A stretch of DNA of 64,000 nucleotides from Bacteroidales bacterium (GTDB taxonomy: Bacteria > Bacteroidota > Bacteroidia > Bacteroidales > UBA932), in contig JAGAKR010000018.1 of the NCBI GenBank assembly GCA_017625535.1, positions 1-64,000 of the forward strand, read 5' to 3'. Under the pieces are notes generated by a model that saw only the letters and a program-made list of their open reading frames with translations, searched no databases and was not told the origin of the DNA. A program made the translations under genes and the position numbers. Below are positions 19,200 through 28,865 of the stretch, one piece after another (within the stretch, counting starts at the first letter, position 1; the number at the start of each line of letters is the position of its first letter).

Positions 19200-19210
19200 G
19201 CAATACGGAA

Positions 19211-19999
19211 ATGGATACAAATAAAAATTCATATACTATCATCTATTCAATCGTAATGGTTGTAATAGTTGCTGCGGTACTTGCTTTTGTCTCTTTGAGC
19301 CTTAAGGACAAACAGAACGAGAACATAAGCAACGAGAAGCAGCAGTACCTTCTTGCAAGCGTAGGCCTTGGCGCAGACGCAAACTTTGCAGAGGTAATAA
19401 AAGAGGCAATTGTAGTTGACGGCAACGGAAAAGTTGTAAACACTGCAACCTCAGACATTGCAAAGAGCGAGGCTTTCAACATAAGCACTTCGGAGCAGAC
19501 ATCACTTATGAAGGACGGTGCTCCAAAAGATGAGTTGAGACTCCCAGTCTTCATTGCAGATCTTCCCGACGGATCACAGGCATACATCTTCTCCGCATAC
19601 GGAGCAGGTCTATGGGGCCCTATCTGGGGATGGGTATCTTTGAAGACAGACCTCAGCACTGTAGTTGGTGTAAAATTCGACCACTCAGGTGAGACTCCTG
19701 GTTTGGGTGCAGAGATTGCAACCCCTAAATTTGCAGGCCAGTTTACCGGTAAAGAGATGTTCACAGAAGGTGAGTTCACCTCAATTGCAATCGTTAAAGG
19801 CGGTGCAAAAGAGGGGAGCACAAACGAGGTTGACGCAATCTCAGGCGGTACCATTACAAGTAAAGCCCTTGACGCTTCAATCCGTATGTGGATGGAGGCT
19901 TACCTCCCTTACATCAAATCACTCCAGGCTCTTGCAGCAACCCCAATGCCACTTGAGGGCGAGGTTGTGGCTACCCAGGAAGTTGTTGAAAACAATTAA
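19211..19999 (+). CDS. nqrC: Na+-translocating NADH:quinone reductase subunit C
   Basis: NqrC is a periplasm-facing subunit with covalent FMN, anchored by one N-terminal helix (about residues 8-27). The flavin site reads [14 protein letters not shown] near residue 215, with Gly in place of the Ala of the common SGAT motif; the accepting Thr is kept. The 262-residue length is normal. The last 25 residues ([18 protein letters not shown]) form a loose tail. A GTCGGGAAG copy lies inside the gene in the LPD reading frame. Confidence 0.95.
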   Translation: MDTNKNSYTIIYSIVMVVIVAAVLAFVSLSLKDKQNENISNEKQQYLLASVGLGADANFAEVIKEAIVVDGNGKVVNTATSDIAKSEAFNISTSEQTSLMKDGAPKDELRLPVFIADLPDGSQAYIFSAYGAGLWGPIWGWVSLKTDLSTVVGVKFDHSGETPGLGAEIATPKFAGQFTGKEMFTEGEFTSIAIVKGGAKEGSTNEVDAISGGTITSKALDASIRMWMEAYLPYIKSLQALAATPMPLEGEVVATQEVVENN

Positions 20000-20010
20000 T
20001 TGTTACAGTA

Positions 20011-20631
20011 ATGGATAAGAATATAATTACAAACCCAATTTTAAAGAACAACCCTGTTACCGTATTGGTATTGGGTATCTGTTCTGCGCTGGCTGTTACA
20101 GTAAAACTGGAGCCTGCGTGTGTAATGGCTATATCTGTTACTGCTGTAACAGGATTTGCCAGTCTTATTGCATCACTGCTCAGAAATACAATTCCTAACA
20201 GAATCCGTATCATTGTGCAGCTGGTGATTGTTGCTCTTCTGGTAATTCTTGTAGACCAGATTCTTAAAGCATTCGCTTACGATGTAAGCAAACAGCTTTC
20301 AGTTTATGTAGGTCTTATCATTACCAACTGTATCATTATGGGTAGAATTGAGGCATTTGCACTTGGAAACAAACCAATCCCATCATTGTTGGACGGTTTG
20401 GCAAACGGTGCAGGTTACGGCCTTATTCTAATTGCCATAGCATTCATCAGGGAGCTTTTCGGTTCAGGTACACTGTTCGGCTGCCAGATTATCCCTGCAA
20501 GCTGGTATGCGGCTGAGGGCGGCTGGTACTTCAACAACGGCCTGTTCATTATGCCTCCTATGGCATTGATCATTACAGGATGCTTCATCTGGCTTCAGAG
20601 AAGCTTCCAGAAAGAAGACAGTAAGAAATAA
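20011..20631 (+). CDS. nqrD: Na+-translocating NADH:quinone reductase subunit D
   Basis: NqrD is a six-helix membrane subunit that, with NqrE, holds an intramembrane iron site. The 206-residue protein has the NqrD/RnfE hallmarks [17 protein letters not shown], with the iron-binding Cys in the N-C-I-I-M-G turn, and a matching Cys in the N-terminal half ([11 protein letters not shown]). It lies 11 bases after nqrC. It could be confused with RnfE by fold alone, but the neighbours settle it. Confidence 0.95.
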   Translation: MDKNIITNPILKNNPVTVLVLGICSALAVTVKLEPACVMAISVTAVTGFASLIASLLRNTIPNRIRIIVQLVIVALLVILVDQILKAFAYDVSKQLSVYVGLIITNCIIMGRIEAFALGNKPIPSLLDGLANGAGYGLILIAIAFIRELFGSGTLFGCQIIPASWYAAEGGWYFNNGLFIMPPMALIITGCFIWLQRSFQKEDSKK

Positions 20632-20646
20632 TAAACACATTCTGAT

Positions 20647-21264
20647 ATGCAAGATTTAATAAGTTTGTTTGTAAAGTCCATCTTTGTGGACAATATGATA
20701 TTTGCCTATTTCTTGGGAATGTGTTCATTCTTGGCAGTATCTAAAAATGTAAAGACAGCAGTTGGTTTGGGTGCGGCTGTAATCTTCGTACTTGGAATTA
20801 CCGTTCCGCTCAACTACATGCTCAATGAATATGTACTTAAGCCAGGTGCTTTGGTATGGATGGGCGAAGAGTATGCAAACATAGATTTGAGCTTCCTCAG
20901 CTTCATCATCTTCATTGCAGTGATTGCTGCATTTGTACAGTTGGTTGAGATGGTTGTGGAGAAATTTGCACCAGCACTATACTCACAACTTGGTATCTTC
21001 CTCCCTCTTATTGCTGTAAACTGCGCCATCATGGGTGGTTCACTGTTTATGCAGCAGAGAGGTTATGAGACCCTTGCAGAGGCTACAACATTCGGTCTGG
21101 GTTCCGGTATCGGCTGGTTCCTTGCAATTGTATCCCTTGCAGCCATCAGGGAGAAACTGGCATACTCAAATGTGCCTGAACCTCTCAAAGGCCTGGGTAT
21201 AGCATTCATCATTGTAGGTCTTATGGGTATAGCATTTATGGGCTTCATGGGTATCCAACTATAA
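20647..21264 (+). CDS. nqrE: Na+-translocating NADH:quinone reductase subunit E
   Basis: NqrE is the inverted-topology partner of NqrD. The 205-residue protein shows [20 protein letters not shown] near the start and [19 protein letters not shown] later, the two Cys that bind iron with NqrD. Six hydrophobic helices are visible. It lies 15 bases after nqrD and 20 bases before nqrF. Confidence 0.95.
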   Translation: MQDLISLFVKSIFVDNMIFAYFLGMCSFLAVSKNVKTAVGLGAAVIFVLGITVPLNYMLNEYVLKPGALVWMGEEYANIDLSFLSFIIFIAVIAAFVQLVEMVVEKFAPALYSQLGIFLPLIAVNCAIMGGSLFMQQRGYETLAEATTFGLGSGIGWFLAIVSLAAIREKLAYSNVPEPLKGLGIAFIIVGLMGIAFMGFMGIQL

Positions 21265-21284
21265 TCACTTAAAAGGTAAAAGAT

Positions 21285-22544
21285 ATGACTCAGATTATAA
21301 TAATTTCAGTGGTAGCCTTTTTGGTGGTAACCCTTATACTTGTAGGATTATTGCTTTTTGCAAAGGCTAAACTTACCCCAAGCGGTACAGTAAAAATAAA
21401 CATAAACGACGGCTCTAAAGTTGTTGAGGTAACTCCAGGCTCTTCATTGCTTGCAACATTGGCTGCTGAGAAGATTTTCCTTCCATCGGCTTGTGGCGGT
21501 AAAGGCAGCTGCGGACAGTGCAAATGCCGTGTTATATCGGGAGGAGGAACAATCCTTCCTACAGAGGTTGGCTTCTTCAACAAAAAACAGATTACCAACA
21601 ACTGGAGGCTCGGTTGCCAGGTTAAGGTAAAAGAGGATATGCAGATTGCTGTTCCTGAGAGTGCGTTGAGCGTTAAGAAATGGGAGTGCGAGGTTATCTC
21701 AAACAAGAACGTTGCAACTTTCATCAAGGAGTTCTGTGTTAAGATTCCTGATGGCGAGACCCTCAACTACCGTTCAGGCGGTTATATTCAGGTAGATGTT
21801 CCTGCAATTACTGTAGATTACAAGAACATTGATGTAGACCCTCAGTTCCGTGAGGATTGGGAGAAAATGGGCGTATTTAACCTCAAGATGGTTAACCCTA
21901 CCCCTACCCTAAGGGCTTACTCAATGGCTACATACCCTGCAGAGGGCAACATCATCAAACTGAACGTACGTATTGCAACTCCTCCGTTTGATAGAGTTAA
22001 AGGCGGATTCATGGATGTAAATCCTGGTATCTGTTCTTCATACATCTACTCTTTGAAACCAGGCGACAAAGTGATGATCTCAGGTCCTTACGGCGAGTTC
22101 TTCATTCCTGACAACTGTCCTGACGACCAGGAGTTCGTATTCATTGGCGGTGGTGCCGGTATGGCCCCTATGCGTTCTCACATCATGCACCTGTTCAAGA
22201 CAGAGAAGACCAACAGAAAAGTCAACTTCTTCTACGGTGCACGTAGCCTTAAAGAGGCATTCTACCTTGAGGACTACGCTCAGATTGAGAAAGAATTCCC
22301 TAACTTCAAGTTCCACCTGGCACTTGACAGACCGGATCCAGAGGCAGACAAAGCTGGCGTACCATACGTAGCAGGTTTCGTACACAACGTCCTTTACGAG
22401 ACATACCTCAAGAACCACGAGGCTCCGGAGGACATCCTCTACCTGATGTGCGGACCTCCAATGATGGCCCAGTCTGTAGTAAACCTATTGGACAGCCTTG
22501 GAGTAGCATCAGAGAACATTTTGTTCGACAACTTCGGCGGTTAA
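21285..22544 (+). CDS. nqrF: Na+-translocating NADH:quinone reductase subunit F
   Basis: NqrF takes electrons from NADH into the pump. The 419-residue protein has one N-terminal membrane helix, then a 2Fe-2S domain with Cys70, Cys76, Cys79 and Cys111. An FAD site follows (RAYSMATYP), with the NADH-binding GGGAGMAPMRSH and the C-terminal LYLMCGPPMMAQSV and FDNFGG. All cofactor residues are present. The operon ends with a strong terminator 24 bases after this gene. Confidence 0.97.
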   Translation: MTQIIIISVVAFLVVTLILVGLLLFAKAKLTPSGTVKININDGSKVVEVTPGSSLLATLAAEKIFLPSACGGKGSCGQCKCRVISGGGTILPTEVGFFNKKQITNNWRLGCQVKVKEDMQIAVPESALSVKKWECEVISNKNVATFIKEFCVKIPDGETLNYRSGGYIQVDVPAITVDYKNIDVDPQFREDWEKMGVFNLKMVNPTPTLRAYSMATYPAEGNIIKLNVRIATPPFDRVKGGFMDVNPGICSSYIYSLKPGDKVMISGPYGEFFIPDNCPDDQEFVFIGGGAGMAPMRSHIMHLFKTEKTNRKVNFFYGARSLKEAFYLEDYAQIEKEFPNFKFHLALDRPDPEADKAGVPYVAGFVHNVLYETYLKNHEAPEDILYLMCGPPMMAQSVVNLLDSLGVASENILFDNFGG

Positions 22545-22568
22545 TTCCCAACTGCCAAAACATAACCG

Positions 22569-22603
22569 ACTCCCGTCACCCACAAGTGGCGGGAGTTTTT
22601 TGT
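22569..22603 (+). terminator. Intrinsic terminator of the nqr operon
   Basis: The stem CTCCCGTCAC with GTGGCGGGAG is followed by seven T. It lies directly after nqrF. Confidence 0.9.
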
Positions 22604-22695
22604 TTGTGGCCTCTTGGTTCAATTCCGGTGCAAAATAATACCATTTTTGACACTGAAACCCACTCTCCCGAACAACTTTGTGCAGGGATGTGGCC

Positions 22696-22729
22696 AAAAA
22701 AGAAGGCAACCCATAAAGGCTGCCTTCTT
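22696..22729 (-). terminator. Intrinsic terminator of the YqaE gene
   Basis: On the minus strand AAGAAGGCA pairs with TGCCTTCTT and is followed by a T run. It lies 22 bases beyond the stop codon at 22752. The stretch between this and the nqr terminator (22604-22695) holds only a weak relative of the 51-bp repeat. Confidence 0.85.
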
Positions 22730-22751
22730 GCTGTCTGATATATACTGTTTC

Positions 22752-22907
22752 CTAGTTCTGTTTGTTAAGGATAATAAGTGCCGCTATTACACCCGGTACC
22801 CAACCGCAAAGGGTAAGGAGGAAGGTGATGAGCACAGATCCGCATCCTTTGTCAATTACAGCCAGAGGGGGAAACAATATTGCCAATAGTACTCTCCAAA
22901 ATGACAT
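22752..22907 (-). CDS. YqaE/Pmp3-family small membrane protein
   Basis: This small gene encodes 51 residues beginning MSFWRVLLAILFPPLAV and continuing with IDKGCGSVLITFLLTLCGW, VPGVIAALIIL and NKQN. It has the two-helix layout and PPLAV / GW-PG-IHA-like signature of the YqaE/Pmp3 (UPF0057) family. These proteins sit in the inner membrane and are linked to salt or membrane-potential stress. Its place just after the sodium pump on the other strand may be chance. It has its own terminator, and a long inverted repeat lies just upstream. Confidence 0.88.
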   Translation of the reverse strand: MSFWRVLLAILFPPLAVIDKGCGSVLITFLLTLCGWVPGVIAALIILNKQN

Positions 22908-22924
22908 AATTCTTTGTTTTTAGG

Positions 22925-23043
22925 TATGTTCATTTTAAAGTGGTATTTCAAGGCCTGCGCAGTTGAAAGCCCCGGAGTTTACTTTTGTAAATGAGGAGGC
23001 TTGAGACAAGCATAACGCAGAAATACCCCTTTAAAATAACATA
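22925..23043. repeat. Long inverted repeat element between two genes
   Basis: The arms at 22932-22949 and 23020-23037 match over 18 bp with one mismatch (ATTTTAAAGKGGTATTTC). After a 1-base bulge they continue with TATGTT and AACATA, so 24 bp can pair. Inside lie nested short repeats: AAGCC with GGCTT around TTTAC and GTAAA. The element fills the whole gap between the peptidase stop codon and the YqaE leader. It may be a small mobile-type repeat or a structured leader RNA. Confidence 0.6.
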
Positions 23044-24465
23044 CTACCACATGTAGTCCCATGCAGGAAGCATAATTGGAGCCTGTTTAGCAGCCTCAAT
23101 TGCTTTTGCATTCAGATATTTCTTGTTGATTACAATACGGAACATATACTCGTCAAACCATTTGTCGGTGAAAGTAAGGTATCCGCCAACGCCTGAAGCA
23201 GGGCCCCAACTGTTCTCGAACTGCCATTTTACAGGTTTGTCGTTCTCGTCTGTATCGCAGGCCATAAGAAGCATAGCGTGTGATGATCCGCTGTAACGGG
23301 TAAGGATTCTTGCCTTCTTGTCCATTGAAAGGTCAATGCCAAGGAATGACTCGTAATCGTACATATTGTCATCGCATACACCTGCTTTTGAATCGCTCTC
23401 CTTACCTACATCGCAAGATGCATACATAGGCTCATTGGCCTTGATTGATTTGAGGGCAGCCTCTTTGATGTCCTCGTTAGGGAGGTTGAGGTAAACCCAG
23501 TTTACACCCTCAATTGTATTTCTGTAGTTTGCAATCTCGTAAACTTTGTAGTACTCGCGGGTAGGGTCGTTCATAATCATAATCAAAGTCTGAGGATCAT
23601 AGTCTGCAGGTACAAGTCCCTCATAGAACTCTTTAGGGGTGCTCTTTACAGTTACAACCTCACCTTTATTGTTCTTGTATTTCCAGGTGAACTCTGTAGG
23701 CGGCTCGCCAAGGCAAAGTGCCAACACGCGGTATACATCCTCCAAAGCCTCCATTTTGGCAGCCTTAAGGGCAGCAGCAATCTCTTCCTGTGATTTCTTG
23801 CTTGCCTTCTTCACAGCAGCAGTCTTGGTCTCATATACCTGACGGATATCATAACCGGCTTTTTTAAGCCTTCTGTTGATTACTCCAAGCATCTGTCCGG
23901 TGCTGTTTGAGTGCTCAGTCTCAGGCATAACCTCTTTTGGAACAACACCATATTTCTCACCAAGGTTGTAGAACAGGTTCCATACGCCACCGTCACCTAC
24001 AGGTGATTTGAGGTACCATACTACCTCCTCGTCTGTAATGTCTTTGTCTACAGTTCTTATTATGTTCTCAAGATAAAGGTTGGATTTCTCAAGCATATCC
24101 CAGAAATAGTTGTAGTTGTGTGAGAAATCAAACTTGTTGTAGTCATATTTCTTCTGTGCTGTAGGGCGGATTGCATTCAAAGAGGTGAACATCCAGCAGC
24201 GGCCAGAGCCATACTGGTTGGTAATACCCTTTACATCAACCCTGTATTTGAAGAAATGGTCAACTGCATTTACAGCATTCTTATTCTGGGTCTTGTTCTT
24301 TATGTTGCGGTCGCCCATAAGGATATTCTGTGTTGCAACAGTCTGTGCATCCTTTACAAAACTTCCCTTAAGCTGAGAAAGTTCCTGCTCGCCAATTGTC
24401 TGTGCGCTTGCAACGGTAACGGCGCCACATGATAACAGAGCAGCAAATAAATAACGTAGTTTCAT
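23044..24465 (-). CDS. C1B-family cysteine peptidase (bleomycin hydrolase/PepC type), exported
   Basis: This is a papain-like aminopeptidase of the PepC/bleomycin hydrolase group. The 473-residue protein begins with a signal peptide cut near residue 21. Catalytic residues are Gln84 and Cys90 in NQYGSGRCWMFTSLN, His in GSSHAMLLM, and Asn in FENSWGPASG. Most PepC proteins are cytoplasmic; a secreted form is typical of Bacteroidales. A Lys/Ala-rich helix insert (about residues 215-245) is also visible. It is a single gene with its own promoter. Confidence 0.93.
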   Translation of the reverse strand: MKLRYLFAALLSCGAVTVASAQTIGEQELSQLKGSFVKDAQTVATQNILMGDRNIKNKTQNKNAVNAVDHFFKYRVDVKGITNQYGSGRCWMFTSLNAIRPTAQKKYDYNKFDFSHNYNYFWDMLEKSNLYLENIIRTVDKDITDEEVVWYLKSPVGDGGVWNLFYNLGEKYGVVPKEVMPETEHSNSTGQMLGVINRRLKKAGYDIRQVYETKTAAVKKASKKSQEEIAAALKAAKMEALEDVYRVLALCLGEPPTEFTWKYKNNKGEVVTVKSTPKEFYEGLVPADYDPQTLIMIMNDPTREYYKVYEIANYRNTIEGVNWVYLNLPNEDIKEAALKSIKANEPMYASCDVGKESDSKAGVCDDNMYDYESFLGIDLSMDKKARILTRYSGSSHAMLLMACDTDENDKPVKWQFENSWGPASGVGGYLTFTDKWFDEYMFRIVINKKYLNAKAIEAAKQAPIMLPAWDYMW

Positions 24466-24505
24466 ATAAGTTATGTTTTAAGTGTTTAAAAATTTTTCCT
24501 GAACA

Positions 24506-24513
24506 CAAATATA
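24506..24513 (-). promoter_or_regulatory. Promoter -7 box (TATATTTG) of the C1B peptidase gene
   Basis: This fits TAnnTTTG on the minus strand, 40 bases before the start codon. No clear -33 element is seen. Confidence 0.45.
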
Positions 24514-24550
24514 ATATTTTTCCCGATAAATTTTTCCCGGTTCCCCTATA

Positions 24551-26005
24551 TCATCCGTTTATATTCATCCTTATCCTTCGGGCCATAGGGAGCAGATTGT
24601 TTGTCCTGTTACCCAGGTTCTTCACAAACCCGAGCCCCAGCCCTTTGTACACAAGCAGCACATACCCCAACGGAGCACCCGGAAGCACCAGAGCCTCCTT
24701 TGCCAGGAACCTGAGGGCATCCTCCCTCCCCACCTCAACCGCAGAAATACCGCCCGGAAGAGCATTCCTGGCCACCATATCAGCCATCACACCCTGCAGA
24801 GCCAGATCTGCGTGGGGAACATAATCCTTCCCCTTTTTCTCCGCAATTGCAACTCCCCCAAGCACTACCCTCAGCCTCTCCTCCACAAACCTTATCCTCT
24901 CAAACAGAGTATCCCTGTATCCCTTTACAAGGTCTCCCTGGAGCACCTTTATGTAGTTGTCGGGAAGATAATTGCACCCCTTTTCAAACTGGACGGCACT
25001 CTTCTTCCCCTCCTTGCCACCCTTCTTCTTTTTCCCTGAACGGACGCTCCCCGCACCGGAATCCTCAAAATCCCCATACGGCTTGTGCACCACCGCCACA
25101 AACTGCCCCTCTCCCTTCACCAGCCCCGGCACAAACTGCAATCCGCCAAATTCTGTAGAAATCACCCCTGATTCTGAGGCAGTTGGAAATAATGTCAACG
25201 TCATTATTGCCCCAAGGGTCTCCTGCAGGAAGCGGAGGTTGCCGTCATTTTCAAGTTTGTTGTAGGTGCAGGTAGAGTATACAAGGTATCCGCCGGGAGC
25301 AACGGCTGGCCAGATATCTGCCAGAATACGCTGCTGCCTCTGGGCACAGAGATTCACATTTGCAGGGCTCCACTCCTCCACAGCCTGGGAGTCTTTACGG
25401 AAAAGGCCCTCTCCGGAGCAGGGTGCATCCACCACAACCAGATTAAAATACCCCTCAAAAGCCCCAAAATCGGAAGGGTCGTTGTTTGTTACAACTATAT
25501 TGTCGGTACCCCATTTGGCCACATTATCTGCCAATACAACCGCACGGCTCTTTATCACCTCATTTGAAACCAGCAGGGAATCCTTCCCAAGCAATGAAGC
25601 CAGGTGGGTTGTCTTTCCACCGGGAGCGGCACAAAGGTCAAGTGCGGCAATGTTGCGGGCAAAAAATCCTCCTCCCGACAAATCTTCCCCGCCGTATCTC
25701 CCGGCAAAATCGGCCTCAATGGCATCCCTTACCAGTTCCATATACATACTGCTGGCCTCCTGTACATAGTAACCCCCTGCATGGAAAAGGGGATCGAGTG
25801 TAAACACAGGCCTCTGGGGAAGGTAGTACCCCAAACTGCTCCAAGGGACCTTCTCAAGTCCATCCACATCGGCACTCCCCTTTAAAGGATTCACCCTAAC
25901 GGATGTCATCTCCGTCCCGTCCTCTATTTCCCGGAACAGCACCGCTGACCTCTCCTCACCAAGGGCCTCAGTTGCATATTGTATGAATTCTTCTGGAAGT
26001 TGCAT
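24551..26005 (-). CDS. rRNA (cytosine-C5) methyltransferase, RsmF/NOL1-NOP2-Sun type
   Basis: This SAM-dependent RNA m5C methyltransferase has 484 residues. Motif I reads ALDLCAAPGGKTTHLASL. Motif IV reads VVDAPCSGEGLFRKD with one catalytic Cys, and motif VI reads YSTCTYNKLEND with the other. The C-terminal part, after a Lys-rich linker (GKKKKGGKEGKK), resembles the RsmF C-terminal domains. The target is probably 16S rRNA by family. It is the last gene of a tight operon that begins at pyrE, 5 bases after the GH20 gene. Confidence 0.9.
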   Translation of the reverse strand: MQLPEEFIQYATEALGEERSAVLFREIEDGTEMTSVRVNPLKGSADVDGLEKVPWSSLGYYLPQRPVFTLDPLFHAGGYYVQEASSMYMELVRDAIEADFAGRYGGEDLSGGGFFARNIAALDLCAAPGGKTTHLASLLGKDSLLVSNEVIKSRAVVLADNVAKWGTDNIVVTNNDPSDFGAFEGYFNLVVVDAPCSGEGLFRKDSQAVEEWSPANVNLCAQRQQRILADIWPAVAPGGYLVYSTCTYNKLENDGNLRFLQETLGAIMTLTLFPTASESGVISTEFGGLQFVPGLVKGEGQFVAVVHKPYGDFEDSGAGSVRSGKKKKGGKEGKKSAVQFEKGCNYLPDNYIKVLQGDLVKGYRDTLFERIRFVEERLRVVLGGVAIAEKKGKDYVPHADLALQGVMADMVARNALPGGISAVEVGREDALRFLAKEALVLPGAPLGYVLLVYKGLGLGFVKNLGNRTNNLLPMARRIRMNING

Positions 26006-26010
26006 AAGAC

Positions 26011-27729
26011 TTAACTCCCCGGCACAGCCGGCTTTTCTTCAAAAATATAATAACAAGGCTCCACACCCCACAACTCATATCGGGCAAACATATCGGGAAG
26101 CCCCTCTACAAACCTACCGTAATCCTTAAGGTCCTCTTTTGTCCAGAATACCTCTGCGGCCGCCGAGAGTCTTGGGAAAATGGCATACTCCACATCCTCA
26201 GGGGTATGGAAATATTCTGTCCACATACATCCCTGGCCGCCAATTATCATTTTCTGCTGAGAAACAGAAAGGCTGTCGGGAACAGGGTCCTGATTATACA
26301 CTATATCCAATGTGAGCGGCCTGCCCCTATGTGCAAGGCGTGTCTCATCCGGCCTCTGCTGGCGGTTTAAATAGTTCATTGTTGAAGGGGTCATTATTAT
26401 CTCGTGTCCCATATCAGCCGCCTTCATCCAATTGCTCCTGCCACGCCATACCATTACTGTAACACCGTCGGGAAGCCCATGACCTACCAGTTCATCCCAG
26501 CCTACCGGAATCCTGCCCCTCTGCTTCACCACATCCGATACCCTCTCTGCAAAATATCTCTGCAGGGCATCCTCATCCTCAAGATTATGGCTCTTCATGA
26601 ATGCCTGGGTCTTTGGAGAATTCTTCCACCATTTGTGGGCACACTCATCTGCCCCAATATGTATGTATTTCCCAGGGAAAATGTCCATAAGTTCATTGAA
26701 CACATCCTCCAGGAAGGCAAACACCTCATCACTTGGCGCCAGCACATTGTTCAGTTTGTTGAATATCCCCCAGGTTGTGGCAGTCTTCACCCCCGCATTG
26801 TCTTCTGTTCCAAAATGTGGATAAGTTGCCAGGACAGCCATACAGTGCCCCGGAAGGTCTATCTCAGGAACAATGGTAATATACCTCTGTGCTGCATACT
26901 CCACTACCTCCTTAAGTTCCTCCATCCTGTAATAACCGCCGTATCTGGTTGAATCAATACCTGTACCCGGGTAGATTCCTATTATTGTGGCATCCCTGTA
27001 AGAACCCACCTCATTCAGGCGGGGATGTTTTCTGCTCTCAATCCTCCACCCCTGGTCATCGGTAAGGTGCCAGTGGAAATAGTTCATCTTGTGCATAGCC
27101 AGGTAATCTATATACCTCTTCACAAACTCCACAGGCATAAAATGCCTTGCCACATCAAGGTGCATTCCGCGGTACCCGAATGCCGGAGCATCCTCCACCC
27201 TCACACAAGGGATTCCAAGAGGCTCCCCTTTCTTCCCGACAGGCATTGCCGCTGCCGCACCAACAGAGTCCTGCGCAGCAGCCCCTTCTCCAGTCCGGGC
27301 AACTGAAGCCCCCTGCATCTCCCCTACCGGGAGCAACTGGATGAATGTCTGCACACCATAAAACAGGCCCGGTTCATTATAACCTGTAATGGTAACTTTG
27401 CCGGGCAGCACCTCAAGGGCATATGCCCCCTCAACCGCCTGAGGATTCTCCTCTATGCGCAACTCTATACGCTTCTTACCTTTGCTTTTTGGCGCAATGC
27501 CATAATGCTTCTGCAGGTAATCCCTAAGGAATTTCTCAGAATTTTCCGTTCCGTTACCCCCAGAAACAATAGCGGCACTCCTGTCCAACAGGAATGCCCC
27601 ACTATCCTTAAGTTGTATACTTGCCGGATGCGGCACAATTGAGTTTACACTCACCTTTACATCTGGTCTGCCACAGGCAGCACAGATACATACCAGAACA
27701 AGTATGCATAAACAGTTCCTTATTTTCAT
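26011..27729 (-). CDS. GH20 beta-N-acetylhexosaminidase lipoprotein
   Basis: This enzyme removes terminal beta-linked GlcNAc or GalNAc from glycans. The 572-residue protein has a lipoprotein signal (CICAAC), an N-terminal GH20b-like domain (about 30-145), then the TIM barrel. The catalytic Asp-Glu pair is in HIGADECAHKWW, with HWHLTDDQGWRIE and DLPGHCMAVL also typical. An extra low-complexity insert (about 140-170) sits between the domains and contains a GTCGGGAAG copy. The protein is probably anchored at the outer membrane. It lies in the pyrE operon with gaps of 4 and 5 bases. Confidence 0.93.
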   Translation of the reverse strand: MKIRNCLCILVLVCICAACGRPDVKVSVNSIVPHPASIQLKDSGAFLLDRSAAIVSGGNGTENSEKFLRDYLQKHYGIAPKSKGKKRIELRIEENPQAVEGAYALEVLPGKVTITGYNEPGLFYGVQTFIQLLPVGEMQGASVARTGEGAAAQDSVGAAAAMPVGKKGEPLGIPCVRVEDAPAFGYRGMHLDVARHFMPVEFVKRYIDYLAMHKMNYFHWHLTDDQGWRIESRKHPRLNEVGSYRDATIIGIYPGTGIDSTRYGGYYRMEELKEVVEYAAQRYITIVPEIDLPGHCMAVLATYPHFGTEDNAGVKTATTWGIFNKLNNVLAPSDEVFAFLEDVFNELMDIFPGKYIHIGADECAHKWWKNSPKTQAFMKSHNLEDEDALQRYFAERVSDVVKQRGRIPVGWDELVGHGLPDGVTVMVWRGRSNWMKAADMGHEIIMTPSTMNYLNRQQRPDETRLAHRGRPLTLDIVYNQDPVPDSLSVSQQKMIIGGQGCMWTEYFHTPEDVEYAIFPRLSAAAEVFWTKEDLKDYGRFVEGLPDMFARYELWGVEPCYYIFEEKPAVPGS

Positions 27730-27733
27730 CAGT

Positions 27734-28207
27734 CTAACTGTAACGTTTTCTCATCTCCTCCGCAAATGCCTCGGCATCTATCTTGGAAGGGTCTATCTTG
27801 CCGCTGAAAGCCAGTCCCAACTGCTCGGTCATCTGGTCTACAGCATCCTGGAGCTTGTTTCCTATCATCATCTTCACCATCATTGGAAGATCTGCACTCA
27901 CCTCCATATGGAAGGCGGTCCTGTATGAATCCAGTGCGTCAAAGAAGATAGTTATTGCAAACTCAAACGGTGTATTCCCAAAGTTCTGGAACATCAGGGA
28001 AGAGAAAGGTGTCTTGTGTGAAATCTTAAGTCCCATCCTTATCCCCTGCACTTCTCCTTCAATGGTATCCTCTGTTGCAACAACCCCCTCTTTTTTGTCG
28101 GGAGGAAGAGCCATAACAAAGTTCCTCATATCTGAGAATGCCGTATATAATACATAGGAAGGTTGCTCTACCGTAACAACCTTCCCCTTAATCTGTGTAA
28201 ACCCCAT
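27734..28207 (-). CDS. SRPBCC-fold protein (START/polyketide cyclase-like)
   Basis: This 157-residue protein has the look of the SRPBCC ligand-binding fold: an N-terminal strand-helix (VEQPSYVLYTAFSDMRNFVM), a middle beta sheet (IRMGLKISHKTPFSSLMFQ, EFAITIFFDALD) and a long C-terminal helix (MMVKMMIGNKLQDAVDQMTE). Such proteins bind lipids or other hydrophobic molecules. It is widespread in Bacteroidales between pyrE and other genes. No ligand can be named. The gene starts 3 bases after pyrE ends. Confidence 0.75.
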   Translation of the reverse strand: MGFTQIKGKVVTVEQPSYVLYTAFSDMRNFVMALPPDKKEGVVATEDTIEGEVQGIRMGLKISHKTPFSSLMFQNFGNTPFEFAITIFFDALDSYRTAFHMEVSADLPMMVKMMIGNKLQDAVDQMTEQLGLAFSGKIDPSKIDAEAFAEEMRKRYS

Positions 28208-28210
28208 TGT

Positions 28211-28843
28211 TTACTTGCCCCAAATTTCAGGATTTATCCTCCATTTCTTGAGGACCTCCAAATCTTCCGCCTTAATGTAGTTCTCTGCAACCGCCTGCTC
28301 CAACAAAGCCTCATAGTGGCTCAAAGTATGCAGTTCCACATTTGCATCCTCAAATGCCTCAATGGATTTGATAAAGTTATAAGAGAATATTGCAACCATA
28401 CCCAATACAATTGCGCCATTCTTCTGAAGTGCGTCAACTGCTGCAAGGCTGCTGCCGCCTGTAGAGATAAGATCCTCTACAACCACTACTCTTGCACCGT
28501 GTGCCAAATCACCCTCTACCTGTGCACCTGTACCATGATCCTTTGGTTTTGGTCTTACATACACAAACGGTTTGCCAAGAACCTCGGCAACCATCATTCC
28601 GTATGCAATTGCACCTGTAGCAACACCGGCAATGACATCAACATCCTTGAAACGGTTCTTTATTATCTCCACAAACGCCTCATACACCACTTTACGTGCT
28701 GCAGGATAAGACAAAACTTTTCTATTATCACAATAAATTGGAGACTTCCAGCCGGAAGCCCAAGTAAACGGATTCTCAACGTTCAATTTAACAGCCTTTA
28801 TGTCCAACAGCTGTTTGGCTACGATTTTTTCTATAGATTCCAT
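28211..28843 (-). CDS. pyrE: Orotate phosphoribosyltransferase
   Basis: PyrE joins orotate and PRPP to make OMP in pyrimidine synthesis. The 210-residue protein has FTWASGWKSPIYCDNRKVLS near the start, the loop KPKDHGTGAQVEGD, and the PRPP-binding motif VVVVEDLISTGGSS. Length and motifs are normal. It heads an operon of four genes. The leader contains a 21-bp near-palindrome that also overlaps the start region of the divergent NUDIX promoter, a possible shared control site. Confidence 0.96.
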   Translation of the reverse strand: MESIEKIVAKQLLDIKAVKLNVENPFTWASGWKSPIYCDNRKVLSYPAARKVVYEAFVEIIKNRFKDVDVIAGVATGAIAYGMMVAEVLGKPFVYVRPKPKDHGTGAQVEGDLAHGARVVVVEDLISTGGSSLAAVDALQKNGAIVLGMVAIFSYNFIKSIEAFEDANVELHTLSHYEALLEQAVAENYIKAEDLEVLKKWRINPEIWGK

Positions 28844-28853
28844 AATTCATCAG

Positions 28854-28861
28854 TATCTTTG
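28854..28861 (+). promoter_or_regulatory. Promoter -7 box (TATCTTTG) of the NUDIX gene
   Basis: This fits TAnnTTTG on the plus strand, 66 bases before the NUDIX start codon. Its expected start point falls inside the palindrome at 28866-28886. Confidence 0.5.
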
Positions 28862-28865
28862 CGTT

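Noticed and set aside
22925-23043. Cobalamin, TPP or other known riboswitch
   Set aside because: None of the conserved boxes that I can recognise by eye are present.
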